NCBI RefSeq assembly: GCF_039631295.1
Contig: NZ_JBDIVE010000012.1
Coordinates: 1 to 64,000, forward strand
Direction: 5' to 3'
DNA length: 64,000 nt
Source of the DNA: Viridibacterium sediminicola
GTDB taxonomy: Bacteria > Pseudomonadota > Gammaproteobacteria > Burkholderiales > Rhodocyclaceae
Below, piece by piece: positions 44,974-53,908 of the stretch. How positions within the stretch are numbered: position 1 is the first letter of the stretch; each line of letters begins with the position of its first letter. Made by a program: the position numbers and the translations under genes. Under the pieces are notes generated by a model that was not told the DNA's origin, ran no database searches, and worked only from the letters and a program-made list of their open reading frames with translations.

Positions 44974-45498
44974 ATGACTGAAACCGGCCGCAAAATCGTG
45001 ATCATTGCCGGCCCCAACGGGGCTGGCAAAACCACATTTGCGCGCGAGTTTCTGCCGCAAGAAGCGCACTGCCCGATATTCATCAACGCAGACCTGATCG
45101 CCGCAGGGCTGTCGCCTTTCGCTCCCGAGGCTGTTGCGGTCAAGGCTGGCCGCATCATGCTGGCCGAGATGGGCGAGAAACTGCAAGCAGGCCAAAGCTT
45201 CGCCTTTGAAACCACACTTTCCGGCCTCAGCTACGCGCGGCAGATTCCACAATGGCAAGCGCTGGGCTACGAGGTGAAGCTGTTTTTCCTGAGTCTGCCG
45301 GATGTTGAAATGGCGATATCACGTGTCGCCACGCGGGTATCACAAGGCGGACACAACATCCCTGAAGAAGTTATCCGCAGACGTTTTAATGCAGGTTTGC
45401 GCAACTTCCACGACACGTATAAAAACCTTGTCGATGACTGGATGCTCTACGACAATCAAGAAAAAGTACCACGGCCGATTGACTGGAGTGAACGATGA
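44974..45498 (+). CDS. Zeta-toxin-like P-loop kinase
   Basis: 174 aa; Walker A AGPNGAGKTTFAREF near residue 12, FINADLIAAGLSPFAPE, FAFETTLSG and a late IPEEVIRRRFNAGLRNF. This is the COG4185/zeta-toxin-like ATPase family. Zeta toxins phosphorylate UDP-sugars and block wall synthesis; whether this one does is unknown. Its stop overlaps the next ATG, so it forms an operon with two tiny genes. Start ATG 44974 follows the structured repeat closely and no clear ribosome site was seen. Confidence 0.8.
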   Translation: MTETGRKIVIIAGPNGAGKTTFAREFLPQEAHCPIFINADLIAAGLSPFAPEAVAVKAGRIMLAEMGEKLQAGQSFAFETTLSGLSYARQIPQWQALGYEVKLFFLSLPDVEMAISRVATRVSQGGHNIPEEVIRRRFNAGLRNFHDTYKNLVDDWMLYDNQEKVPRPIDWSER

Positions 45499-45674
45499 AC
45501 ACGAACAAACCGCTACCCACCGATCCGGATTTGCTCGGCTCCATCGAAGCCATCAAGCGCGCAGCGCAGCGCGCACTTGAAATCGCTGAAGCCACCAACA
45601 CCCCCTGCTACGTGATGCAGGACGGGAAGATCGTCGATATCGCCCGCAAGCCTGACAAAACCCTGGCGAAATGA
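45495..45674 (+). CDS. Small putative antitoxin
   Basis: 59 aa, ATG overlapping the kinase stop (ATGA). Helical, with IEAIKRAAQRALEIAEATNTPCYVMQDGKIVDIA. This helix plus a short strand pair resembles small antitoxins paired with COG4185 kinases. Its own stop overlaps the next ATG at 45671. Confidence 0.65.
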   Translation: MNTNKPLPTDPDLLGSIEAIKRAAQRALEIAEATNTPCYVMQDGKIVDIARKPDKTLAK

Positions 45675-45919
45675 CACAGACCGCCCTCGCTATTCGCTTC
45701 GATGAAGTCCGCATGTGGGTCGAACTTGCTGACGGGCGCGTGCTCGGCGTACCGCTCGCCTGGTTTCCGCGCCTGCTGCGCGCCACACCAGACCAGCTCG
45801 CAGCTGTTGAGCGGAGCCCCAGCGGCTTGCATTGGGATGCTCTAGACGAAGACATTTCCATCGCCGGATTGCTGGCAGGGCGTGGCGACATGACGCATTC
45901 GCCACAACTGGCAGTCTGA
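45671..45919 (+). CDS. DUF2442-family small protein
   Basis: 82 aa with the DUF2442 core (IRFDEVRMWVELADGRVLGVPLAWFPRLL, then WDALDEDISIAGLLAG). DUF2442 proteins often occur in toxin-antitoxin-like pairs. A four-base overlap with the preceding gene makes a three-gene coupled cassette. Confidence 0.75.
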   Translation: MTQTALAIRFDEVRMWVELADGRVLGVPLAWFPRLLRATPDQLAAVERSPSGLHWDALDEDISIAGLLAGRGDMTHSPQLAV

Positions 45920-46604
45920 ACAGATTCGCCACAAGCCGATCAGCCGCCGCTGGGCCAGCCTGCTTGTCGCCGAGCACCTCGCCCTGCAAAGCCTGCGCAC
46001 CGCCGGGCTACCCGCCAGCCACAGCGAGCTTATCGAAGCCGGCGGGCAAACTTTTCTGCAGCTCGAACGCTTTGACCGCCTGCCGCGCAACCTGGCGCAC
46101 GGGCAGACACCTGACGCTCCCACGCGCCTGGGCCGCCGCGCCATGGTCTCGCTCGCCGCGCTCGACGACGCCTTCGTCGGCCACGCCGATCAGCCCTGGC
46201 CGGTAATCAGCGCCAGCCTCTGCGCGCAAGGCCGCCTCAGCGCCGCCACTCAGTGCCAGATCGAACAGCTCTACGCTTTTGGCCTAATGATCGCCAACAG
46301 CGACATGCATCGCGGCAACCTCAGCTTCCTGCCCGCCGCCGACGGCCCACTACAACTCGCCCCCGCCTACGATATGCTGCCCATGCACTTCGCCCCGCGC
46401 GCCTCAGGCGAAATGAACAACCCCCCCCCCGGCTTGCACTACCGCAGCCCGCCAGCACTGGCGATTTGGCAAAGCATGCGGCCCATCGCCCAGGCCTGGG
46501 CTTACATCGCTGCAAACAACAGCCGCATCGACGACGAGATGCGGAACGCCAGTCGCGCACAAGCCAATACGCTAGAAAACTTCGCCGCAAACCTCGGCAT
46601 TTGA
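45894..46604 (+). pseudogene. Truncated HipA-like toxin (C-terminal half)
   Basis: The frame opens after a TGA at 45891 with no proper start before ATG 46143, yet codes HipA/YjjJ-like sequence from about 45940: ISRRWASLLVAEHLALQSLRTAGLPASHSELIEAGGQTFLQLERFDRL, then the kinase core GLMIANSDMHRGNLSFL and APAYDMLPMHFAPR. About 440 aa is normal; roughly 225 remain, so the N-terminal half is missing. The 5' junction coincides with the 25-bp repeat of the ettA end. Confidence 0.75.
45923..45947 (+). repeat. 25-bp direct repeat, copy 2 (HipA fragment junction)
   Basis: Matches the ettA 3' end (44804-44828) at 22 of 25 bases in the same codon phase. It lies exactly where HipA-like coding sequence begins. 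Confidence 0.55.
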
Positions 46605-46760
46605 TGCCTGCTAGGCGCGGACGGAGTTCCAGCAACTCAGGCTCCGCCTGCCCACCTACCGCCACAGAGCGGAGTGCAAACTTCGCCACCCTGAACAAGG
46701 CGGGCGGTCACGCACGGGGGAAACATCCGGCGGGGCTTGCGCCCCCACCGTACGTGGTAT

Positions 46761-49211
46761 TTATTTTTTTTTCGCGCGGACACTATCACCTTGAGAAAAA
46801 GCTATTTTCAAAATATCGCGCTTTGCTTCTTCAATTCGTGCATTAAGACGTCCGCGATTCTGCCTAGCGGACAGCTCCCTCATATACAGATTAGCCGTAT
46901 CCTTTAGCTCATCAACACCCTCGAATTCCCTGACAATTCTAACGTGATACTCCGCCAGGGTGACGATAGGGTAGTCTGTATCTTCCTCAGAATGTCTGGC
47001 ATCTAACTTGAGCAAAACCTCCTTTGCAATTTCTAGATTTTTATAGGCATAATCACGTGAGCCTCTCAGCGCACAAATCAAAAGCTGCTGCGCATAAGCG
47101 TGCTCAGTTTGCTTCATCGACCACGCAACAGAAGCAGAGTGCAGCTTACTTAACGCATTATCATGCTCGCCGACATCCCGGAGAGCCAGCCCATACTGCA
47201 AGTAATACAAACCATCCATCTCGAAATATTTCTCAAAATCCTCATATATTCTAACCATAGGACCTTTCCTGCCATTAAAAAAATTATTTAAGAAATTATG
47301 ATTAATAGCATACTTAAACAACATAACATGATTTCTAGACATGTTTTTAGAAATCGGCTTCTCATTCCTGGAAAACGCCAACAACAAACCCCGAATAGCA
47401 CGTTCTTTCAATTCCAGGGCAGCGTGACCGTCAAATAGCTTGTCGACATAAACCGGGTGTCTGGCACGATAACTACCGTCCGCAAAATGCACAATTCCAT
47501 ACGTAGCCGCTATAAGTTCATTGATATGCGTCCTTACCTCAGCACCTGACAATGCTGCCAGACACAAATCCTTTGAAATGCCTAGACCATGAATTGTCGC
47601 TAGCCCAACCAGAACGACAAAGACCCTTGCGTCATCGGAATCTAGCTTTAAAAAATCATCAGCAATAATTTTTTCAAACCCATAGCCTGTTGTAAGCTCC
47701 ATCAAACCGATAAGCAATTGACGCTTAGACTTCTCAAGCAGCTGACTCTTTCGATCAAGCGGTCTTAGTTTTGCAACTCGCGACCATGGGCCATACTTCT
47801 CCAGCTTAGCTAGTATTTTTTCTGCGTCTGCCACCCCAATCTCCGTCAGCTTCAGCTGAACAGGCGAATGCCCCCCTAAGATCCACTCGGATCTTTGACG
47901 CCAAACATTCAACCTTTCCCCGCAAACAAACACAACCTTACTCAACCCCATGTCACGCAAAACACTAACAATTCCGTCGATTACACTTGAAGCCCTGTCT
48001 ATAAAAAGATAATACGGCCCATCATTAACTTCTTCTAGTTTTTTTACAATAAAATCCAACCTAGAAACCGGCTGCTGTAAATAATAAACAGAGCGATCAT
48101 TTTTCCTCGCCAGCGCAGCCGCTGCGCACATTAAAGCAGTGCTTTTCCCGGACCCAGCGGGCCCTGTCACGACATACAGTCTATTCCCATCCACAAGCTT
48201 ATCTTCTAATATTTCATAAAAATCAAGCCTCGCGGGAACATCCTCAAAGATCTCATCCCAAGAAGGCTTAAACCCCATGTAAAACTCTCTTGTCTTTCCA
48301 AGAGACTTATCCGCATCAACCTTCCTTGATGCGGATATTTTTATAACTTTTGAAAAATCTTCATCAACATCTCCGCCTTCGCTCAATATCGCCAATTCGG
48401 GGTTTTTCAGCACAGCGACATCAATAGGTCTTCTACTATTTGAAACAGCCGAATCCACAATCGAAATGAAGTCCTTTAAAGAGCCTTTGATGTACTCAAT
48501 ATTTGCCGACATGAGCATTTTTCGATCCAAATCACTAATCTCAGGAAGGATCACATACGACCTTCCAGGCAAACCTCTTCCATCCGGCCAACAGCTTTTA
48601 TAGTATTCGATCTGCTGGAAAAACAACGGCTCATTCAGTCTCGTTCCAATAAAAACAAATACGTTATTAAGATAATCCCTACCCAACTGCTTATACCACT
48701 CAGGAGGATTGCTAGCCGCCGAGGCGTATTCTGACGGAGAGAATATAAGACTCCCCTTGGATCTAGAGATACAACCATTCAGCTTAATTAAATCAAGGCG
48801 CCCATACAGACCATCCAAATCAGCCCAAGAATCTTTCCCATGCCTAACCACAACCTTCTGTTTTGAGTTTCTAGAAAAAGCAATATCTGCGGCATCATCT
48901 ATATTCAGGGAATAAACACGCGGCCAAACATGTTTAGCCAAGCTTTCCAGCTCTGCAGACGGCATCAAACTCATAAACCTATCTTCCAGCAGAGAAATCA
49001 GCCTAGGCCCCATCTGATGTTTAGCAATTGCATATACTTTAGAAAGACAGCCCTCTTCATAGACGACATCAACTTCTTCGCATAGCAGCTTAGCCAAGCC
49101 CTCCCCAGAAAGAACGTCTCGCCCGTGAAAGTCTTTCGACCCAAACGATGTACCAGCTCCAAGCAATAGCATACACTGCCCAGATTTTATTGATTTAATT
49201 AGACTGTTCAT
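46761..49211 (-). CDS. SIR2-STAND defence-type protein (Avs5-like)
   Basis: 816 aa. Residues 1-250 form a SIR2-like NAD-binding domain: LLLGAGTS near 16, SLNIDDAADIAF near 101, FIGTRLNEP near 188. Residues 340-600 are a STAND-type NTPase: Walker A VTGPAGSGKSTALM near 348, Walker B YYLFIDRAS near 400. The rest is helical and repeat-like, as in ligand-sensing C-termini. Known relatives deplete NAD+ on phage detection. The usual KLHG catalytic motif reads KLNG here (residues 143-146). GC content is far lower than flanking genes, indicating transfer. It is convergent with the HipA fragment. Confidence 0.82.
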   Translation of the reverse strand: MNSLIKSIKSGQCMLLLGAGTSFGSKDFHGRDVLSGEGLAKLLCEEVDVVYEEGCLSKVYAIAKHQMGPRLISLLEDRFMSLMPSAELESLAKHVWPRVYSLNIDDAADIAFSRNSKQKVVVRHGKDSWADLDGLYGRLDLIKLNGCISRSKGSLIFSPSEYASAASNPPEWYKQLGRDYLNNVFVFIGTRLNEPLFFQQIEYYKSCWPDGRGLPGRSYVILPEISDLDRKMLMSANIEYIKGSLKDFISIVDSAVSNSRRPIDVAVLKNPELAILSEGGDVDEDFSKVIKISASRKVDADKSLGKTREFYMGFKPSWDEIFEDVPARLDFYEILEDKLVDGNRLYVVTGPAGSGKSTALMCAAAALARKNDRSVYYLQQPVSRLDFIVKKLEEVNDGPYYLFIDRASSVIDGIVSVLRDMGLSKVVFVCGERLNVWRQRSEWILGGHSPVQLKLTEIGVADAEKILAKLEKYGPWSRVAKLRPLDRKSQLLEKSKRQLLIGLMELTTGYGFEKIIADDFLKLDSDDARVFVVLVGLATIHGLGISKDLCLAALSGAEVRTHINELIAATYGIVHFADGSYRARHPVYVDKLFDGHAALELKERAIRGLLLAFSRNEKPISKNMSRNHVMLFKYAINHNFLNNFFNGRKGPMVRIYEDFEKYFEMDGLYYLQYGLALRDVGEHDNALSKLHSASVAWSMKQTEHAYAQQLLICALRGSRDYAYKNLEIAKEVLLKLDARHSEEDTDYPIVTLAEYHVRIVREFEGVDELKDTANLYMRELSARQNRGRLNARIEEAKRDILKIAFSQGDSVRAKKK

Positions 49212-49520
49212 ATGAAATCCAATTCACAATTTAAATTAACCACGGGTGTCACCACGACAACAAACCAAGAAGCCCCCATCACTAAGGCGCACACTTTCAT
49301 TAACGAAGCGCCCGACAAAACCATCTCATTTAAAACTCGAATAACTCATCGCCACTCTACTATTCAAGATGAAAATCATGACTATTGTTCTTGATCGCAG
49401 CAATACAATCTCTACCTATGCACAACCTATCTCCGCACATCAAATAGACTTTATCCCCACGATCTCGCAACACGATTTACGTAGATCGGCTCAGCATCAT
49501 CTGGCATACCTTGCATTCAC
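49212..49520. other. AT-rich spacer upstream of SIR2-STAND gene
   Basis: 309 bp of low-GC DNA that must carry the promoter of the SIR2-STAND gene. No clear operator or gene was found. A 60-codon frame at 49212 lacks coding character. Confidence 0.5.
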
Positions 49521-50267
49521 TCACTCCGTGTCGTCTGAGTAACTTAAAATTACCAACCCCATACTATCTCGCCTCATCACTTGTACCTGTTTCTGCTCCG
49601 GCAAATAAATCGCCAGCTGACTGTCCGAACTCTCGATCAAAAAACCTTTCAACTCAGGCTGTCCATCGCGCCGGAAGACAATGCAACGCTGTTTGAGCGC
49701 GCTGATTTCGCAGCCTTTGCTGTACTGCGTAACTTCGGTATTACCGGTCTTGTCCCCTGCCTCTTTACCTAGTTGCGCGGGCAGGTACAGCAAAGCAGCA
49801 AACAGCAAGGGGCTATACAGAACAAATACGCAAATGAGCGAGACATAAGAGGAGCCGAAGCCAAACGTCAGCAACCAACGTGGCAAACGCTTCAGCCAGG
49901 TGCGCAATATGCGCTTGGGCACATCTTCTTTGTTGTGCAACACGAGCATCACGGCAACGAAACCGACGATTCCCCAAAGCGCCAACATCCACCAGTTGGT
50001 TTTGAGGTAGAGGTATATGCTTATGATGGCGCCGACGATGACGTCGTACCCCGTCATCAAGACCCACTCAACAGGCTTGGGAAAGAGATCGGCTTCCAGC
50101 CCCCAGGCGGCGATGCGTGCTTCGTGATAGCGGGAGCCGGCCACGTGCAGGGCCAGGCCGCCGATGGTGATGAGGAAGGCGCTCCACTTGAGCAAGGCGT
50201 CCCAGGAGAAGGAGGACGCGGCGGCCTGAGGCTCGGCCTGATGCGGCGCATCCGCAGCACTGCTCAT
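49521..50267 (-). CDS. Membrane protein of unknown function
   Basis: 248 aa with four predicted membrane segments (LLKWSAFLITIGGLALHVAG, VLMTGYDVIVGAIISIYLYL, WWMLALWGIVGFVAVMLVL, YVSLICVFVLYSPLLFAALLYL), then a C-terminal soluble domain of about 90 aa. The first 20 residues are Ala-rich. GC content is intermediate between host genes and the SIR2-STAND gene. No family recognised. Same strand as that gene but 309 bp upstream. Confidence 0.65.
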   Translation of the reverse strand: MSSAADAPHQAEPQAAASSFSWDALLKWSAFLITIGGLALHVAGSRYHEARIAAWGLEADLFPKPVEWVLMTGYDVIVGAIISIYLYLKTNWWMLALWGIVGFVAVMLVLHNKEDVPKRILRTWLKRLPRWLLTFGFGSSYVSLICVFVLYSPLLFAALLYLPAQLGKEAGDKTGNTEVTQYSKGCEISALKQRCIVFRRDGQPELKGFLIESSDSQLAIYLPEQKQVQVMRRDSMGLVILSYSDDTE

Positions 50268-50480
50268 CTACCCTTCTCCCCTTTCAGCAAACCTTGGCTG
50301 GATGCTGGGGATTCTATGCTGCTGGCGTGGAGCGGCCTGCGACTTGGGTCAGATTAGGCGAGTTATGCCCTTTAGTACGTAGTTCGCGATGATTTATCGG
50401 CACAGCAAGAGCGAACCCACTCTACGCAAGGCCGGGCGACAATAGGCATTCGCTCAAACCTCTGTCGCCGGAGATTCTTC

Positions 50481-50828
50481 ATGCGTGTATCCCTGAGGGC
50501 CGAGCGATTCACCGTTGGCATACAGCCGATATCCGTTTGGCTTGCTGGTGACCCACGTCGTCGCTACTTCCTGCCCGTTGGCATTTTTTTCTTCACGGTG
50601 AATTATCTTGAACGCTCACGCGATCTGCTGGTGCGGCATGTCGCCTTGCTGCGTGACGTGGTCCGACAGGTGCGCGCTGCGCGCGCCTTCGAGATCGTCG
50701 CATGGGTGGTGATGCCGGATCACTCGACTCTTGAGACCAATCTTCCGCCCGGTGATACGGACACCCCAGAACGCTGGCGCCCCATCAAACTGCTGCGGGA
50801 ATTCGGTGCAATGCCATTCGGCTATTGA
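50481..50828 (+). pseudogene. Decayed REP-associated tyrosine transposase (RAYT)
   Basis: 115 aa with RAYT-like sequence: RRYFLPVGIFFFTVNYLERSRDLLVRHVALLRDVVRQVRAARAFEIVAWVVMPDH, then LPPGDTDTPERWRPIK. The HUH metal site normally reads PDHLHxxW; here it is PDHSTLETN, so the second His is lost. The C-terminal half with the catalytic Tyr is missing. RAYTs move REP-type palindromes, which may relate to the structured repeats in this window. Confidence 0.7.
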
Positions 50829-51029
50829 ACCCTATAGTCCGGCGAACAGATACGGGTCTCTATGTACGCATGAATAGCGGAGCGATTAGGGGCTACTTTA
50901 GGGTAGCAAGCCCCGCTTTCTGGACCTACATTAATCTGCGCAATACAAGGTTTTTGCTATCCGTCGACGCATTGACTAACAGCGTGATGGTCGCGAAATT
51001 GATCGCGCGCCGTTCAACAGGAGAATCTC

Positions 51030-51881
51030 ATGAAAAAAAGCCTAAGCTTCCTTGTGCTACTGTCGGCCTTCACCGGAACCGCCCAATCCAGCACCGAGTC
51101 GCCTGACTCGGCCGCCGCCGCGATAGCAGCTCAGGAGCTGGCGTTAGAACGGAATACCGCTGACAAGGGTTTCGGGCCGCAGTCACCACGTGATCTGGCG
51201 AAAAAGAAGGGGGAAAACAAGCGATATTTCTCGCCCGCACCGGCATACCAGAATATGAACCTGTGCAATATTCATTTCCATACGAACGCAGAGCACAAAG
51301 GCGGCGACTTCACCACGTTTGCAGGATACGGCGATGGCCATGGCTCCCATACGGGTTATCGCTACAACGGAAAACTCAGTGCCGCAGAATCCAAGCCCCT
51401 CGCCGAGGAGGTCTGCAAAAGCGAGCACGGGGGTTTGCAAGCAGGAGACACCATTGAGCTTCACTACGTACATAGTTCAGCCATGGTCACGCCAGGCCCG
51501 ACGCTGAACTCCTGCCTCAGTGAGGCGGACAGCAATCCACAGCTCAGGGTGGAGGCGCAAGTCCTGGTTCTGGTCAATAACCCCAAGGCCGTCGACTTCA
51601 ACAAACTGGCAGCGGTTGGCCAAGTCAATGGCTTTTATCAGGCCCTCCATATTCCCAAAGCCACGGGAAAACCGATCCAGTATGCGGGCTCAACAACGGG
51701 GCCTGCATACAATGAAAAGGGGTCGCCCCTGCAAGTCTCCTGGAGTGTTCGCCCCCGCGTTCTGAAAGTCAGTGCCGAATCGCTTGCCAAGTGGTGTGGC
51801 GAGAACGTCTTCAAGGAAGATCATGCTCACGGCGTCCGAAACCTGGTCCGCAATGTCAAACTGCTATCGCCTATGAAGTGA
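51030..51881 (+). CDS. Delta-class carbonic anhydrase
   Basis: 283 aa with signal peptide MKKSLSFLVLLSAFTGTAQS. Delta-CA family blocks are KGFGPQSPRDL, MNLCNIHFHTNAEHKGGDF (two candidate zinc His in HFH) and IELHYVHSS (third His). AGGAG precedes the ATG. The enzyme interconverts CO2 and bicarbonate in the periplasm. Delta-CAs are best known from marine algae; bacterial members are less studied. Four Cys may form disulphides. Confidence 0.8.
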   Translation: MKKSLSFLVLLSAFTGTAQSSTESPDSAAAAIAAQELALERNTADKGFGPQSPRDLAKKKGENKRYFSPAPAYQNMNLCNIHFHTNAEHKGGDFTTFAGYGDGHGSHTGYRYNGKLSAAESKPLAEEVCKSEHGGLQAGDTIELHYVHSSAMVTPGPTLNSCLSEADSNPQLRVEAQVLVLVNNPKAVDFNKLAAVGQVNGFYQALHIPKATGKPIQYAGSTTGPAYNEKGSPLQVSWSVRPRVLKVSAESLAKWCGENVFKEDHAHGVRNLVRNVKLLSPMK

Positions 51882-52052
51882 TACCTGGGGAGCGCGAAAC
51901 AGTGTCGTTCGAGCGAGAGGGGCGTGCCCCTTTCGCTAAACAAAGCCCACTGAGAGCGATACACAACGGGGTCCCAAGGCTGCAATAACGCGTAAGCCAG
52001 GTTCTCGTGGCGATCCCGCTGGCTTGTCGCGACGCGCCGAACCCCACCACCC

Positions 52053-52475
52053 TCAAACCCCCGCCTCCACCCAAGCCACAATCTGCGCGGACTGCACCGC
52101 CCCCGGCTGGCGCTTGATCTCCTGGCCACCGCGCAGCAGGAGCAAGGTCGGCAGGCTGCGGATGGCGTAGCGGGCGGCGGCTTGCGGGTTGTTGTCGCTG
52201 TTGATCTTGGCGAACAGGGCGCGGCCCTTGAAGCGCGCGGCGGCGGCTTCGAAGTGCGGCGCCATCATCTTGCAGGGGCCGCACCAGGCGGCCCAGAAGT
52301 CGATGACGATGGGCAATTCGGTGCGGCTGATGACGCGCTCGAAATTGCTGTCCGTCAGCTCCACGGGATGACCATCGAGCAGCGGTGTTTTGCACTGCGC
52401 GCAGACCGGATCGCTGCCGGCACGGTCGGGCGGGACGCGGTTGGTGGTTTGGCAGTGGGTGCAGACGATGAGCAT
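52053..52475 (-). CDS. trxC: Thioredoxin 2 (TrxC)
   Basis: 140 aa from ATG 52475. The N-terminal zinc ribbon has two CxxC pairs (IVCTHCQTTN, VCAQCKTPLL). The thioredoxin domain has active site FWAAWCGPCKMMAPHF and cis-Pro loop RSLPTLLLLRGG. It reduces cytoplasmic disulphides and is commonly oxidative-stress induced. Confidence 0.95.
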   Translation of the reverse strand: MLIVCTHCQTTNRVPPDRAGSDPVCAQCKTPLLDGHPVELTDSNFERVISRTELPIVIDFWAAWCGPCKMMAPHFEAAAARFKGRALFAKINSDNNPQAAARYAIRSLPTLLLLRGGQEIKRQPGAVQSAQIVAWVEAGV

Positions 52476-52746
52476 GGAGACTCCGGTCGGGCGGTGCGCA
52501 GGGGCACATGTACAGGTGAAGTTTGTGCCGGGAGGCCGCCATTTCAAGCGCTGCACACAATTCCATCCGCAACGATGCCCGACTCGCCGCGCAGACAATG
52601 CACAATGCAAACGCCCATGAAATGAGGCCATAACATGCGGCGCTCAGTATTGCCCGCCGGAATTCATGCAGGCACAATGCCAAAGGACTAAATCAGTCAG
52701 GCGTCGTAATTCAGCGAATCAAGACAGACGAGCTTGTTGAGCGATA

Positions 52747-53697
52747 ATGAACGTACTCCTTCTCAGTCATCAACTCGATTACTCAGGCGCGCCGATTGCC
52801 CTCCTCCGGCTGGCCGAGGCTTTGATCGGGCAGGGGCATCGCGTTTCGCTGCTTTCCAAGCAAGACGGCCCCTTGGGTATCGAATTCGTAAAGTGCGGAG
52901 TACAGGCGACGGACTCCAATCTGGCCCAATACGATCTGTACTTTGCCAATACCTTTCTCATGGTCCCGCTAGCGCTTGAACTGGCACCGAGCGAGGACAA
53001 GATCCTTGCCTGGATCCATGAGTCGCGGGCCTTTTTCCGCCTGTACGGTCGTGACGAAACCCAATACGGGCTCTCGCGCCTGAAGCGTGCGCTATTCCCT
53101 TCGAAATTCCAGATCGAGGAATACCGGACGCTGATGCCTGATTGCGAGTTACGCCAGTTGCGCAATCAGGTGTCGATGACCGGTATTCAGCGCAGCAACT
53201 CCTTCGCCGACTTTTTCGCTGTCAGTGGCGCCTGGGAACCGAGAAAAAACCAGGCGGGCCTGTTAAAGCTGATCGACAGCGCCGGCCTGGATATAAAGCT
53301 CAATTTCATTGGCACAGGCAAGCCGCCGAGTATCCCCTGCGCCCAGCATCATTACTTTGGCCAGGTTTCTGCGCTTGAGGCAAAGCGCATTATTGCCGGC
53401 TCATGTGGTTTGATCAGCGCAGCCATCAATGAAACCCAGAATCTCGCCGCGATTGAATCCATTCTGGTGGGTCATCCCGTGCTGTTAAGCAGCATCCCTG
53501 CGCATCAGGAGTTGCAAGAACTCATCCCCAGTGTCGTCTTGTTCGATGCGACAGATGCAGCCTCATTCGCTGAGGGCTTCGCGAGCGTGACGCGCCTGAA
53601 AAGCGATTCCGCGCATCTTGATGAGGGCCGCGACCAGGCCGAGCGGTACTTCGGCAAAGCAGCCTTCTCTGAAGCCCTGAGCCCGTTGATCAACTGA
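52747..53697 (+). CDS. Glycosyltransferase family 4-like protein
   Basis: 316 aa with a GT-B fold pattern. The N-terminal MNVLLLSHQLDYSGAPIALLRLAEAL resembles donor-free Rossmann starts. The C-terminal donor domain has FFAVSGAWEPRKNQAGLLKLI and a degenerate E-x7-E region (INETQNLAAIESILVGHPVLLS). Probable sugar transfer to a polysaccharide or lipid. It stands alone, so the pathway is unknown. Confidence 0.75.
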   Translation: MNVLLLSHQLDYSGAPIALLRLAEALIGQGHRVSLLSKQDGPLGIEFVKCGVQATDSNLAQYDLYFANTFLMVPLALELAPSEDKILAWIHESRAFFRLYGRDETQYGLSRLKRALFPSKFQIEEYRTLMPDCELRQLRNQVSMTGIQRSNSFADFFAVSGAWEPRKNQAGLLKLIDSAGLDIKLNFIGTGKPPSIPCAQHHYFGQVSALEAKRIIAGSCGLISAAINETQNLAAIESILVGHPVLLSSIPAHQELQELIPSVVLFDATDAASFAEGFASVTRLKSDSAHLDEGRDQAERYFGKAAFSEALSPLIN

Positions 53698-53908
53698 GTC
53701 GATAATTGCACCTTGCGTGGCGTGCCCCGGTCTGTACGCGGAATGAGTGCGTGCCAAGGCATCGCCCGATTGGCCACCCGCGCCTTATTTCGCCCAGTTT
53801 TATACTTTGCGGCGAAGGACAAGCGTTCAGGCTGAGTCCGGATAACAAGATCATCGACATTGCGGGGCCCAACACGCGCCTGTCGCATAACACCAGCGGG
53901 GAATACGC

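Noticed and set aside
46405..46435. Short C-run in the HipA fragment as a cause of frameshift
   Set aside because: The frame stays open and HipA-like on both sides, so the run does not break the gene; the damage is at the 5' end.
49212..49394. 60-codon frame in the AT-rich spacer
   Set aside because: Thr/Ile-rich random-looking product with no ribosome site; the space is needed for the SIR2-STAND promoter.
50825..51106. 93-codon frame before the carbonic anhydrase gene
   Set aside because: Overlaps the carbonic anhydrase start, which has its own AGGAG; composition not coding-like.
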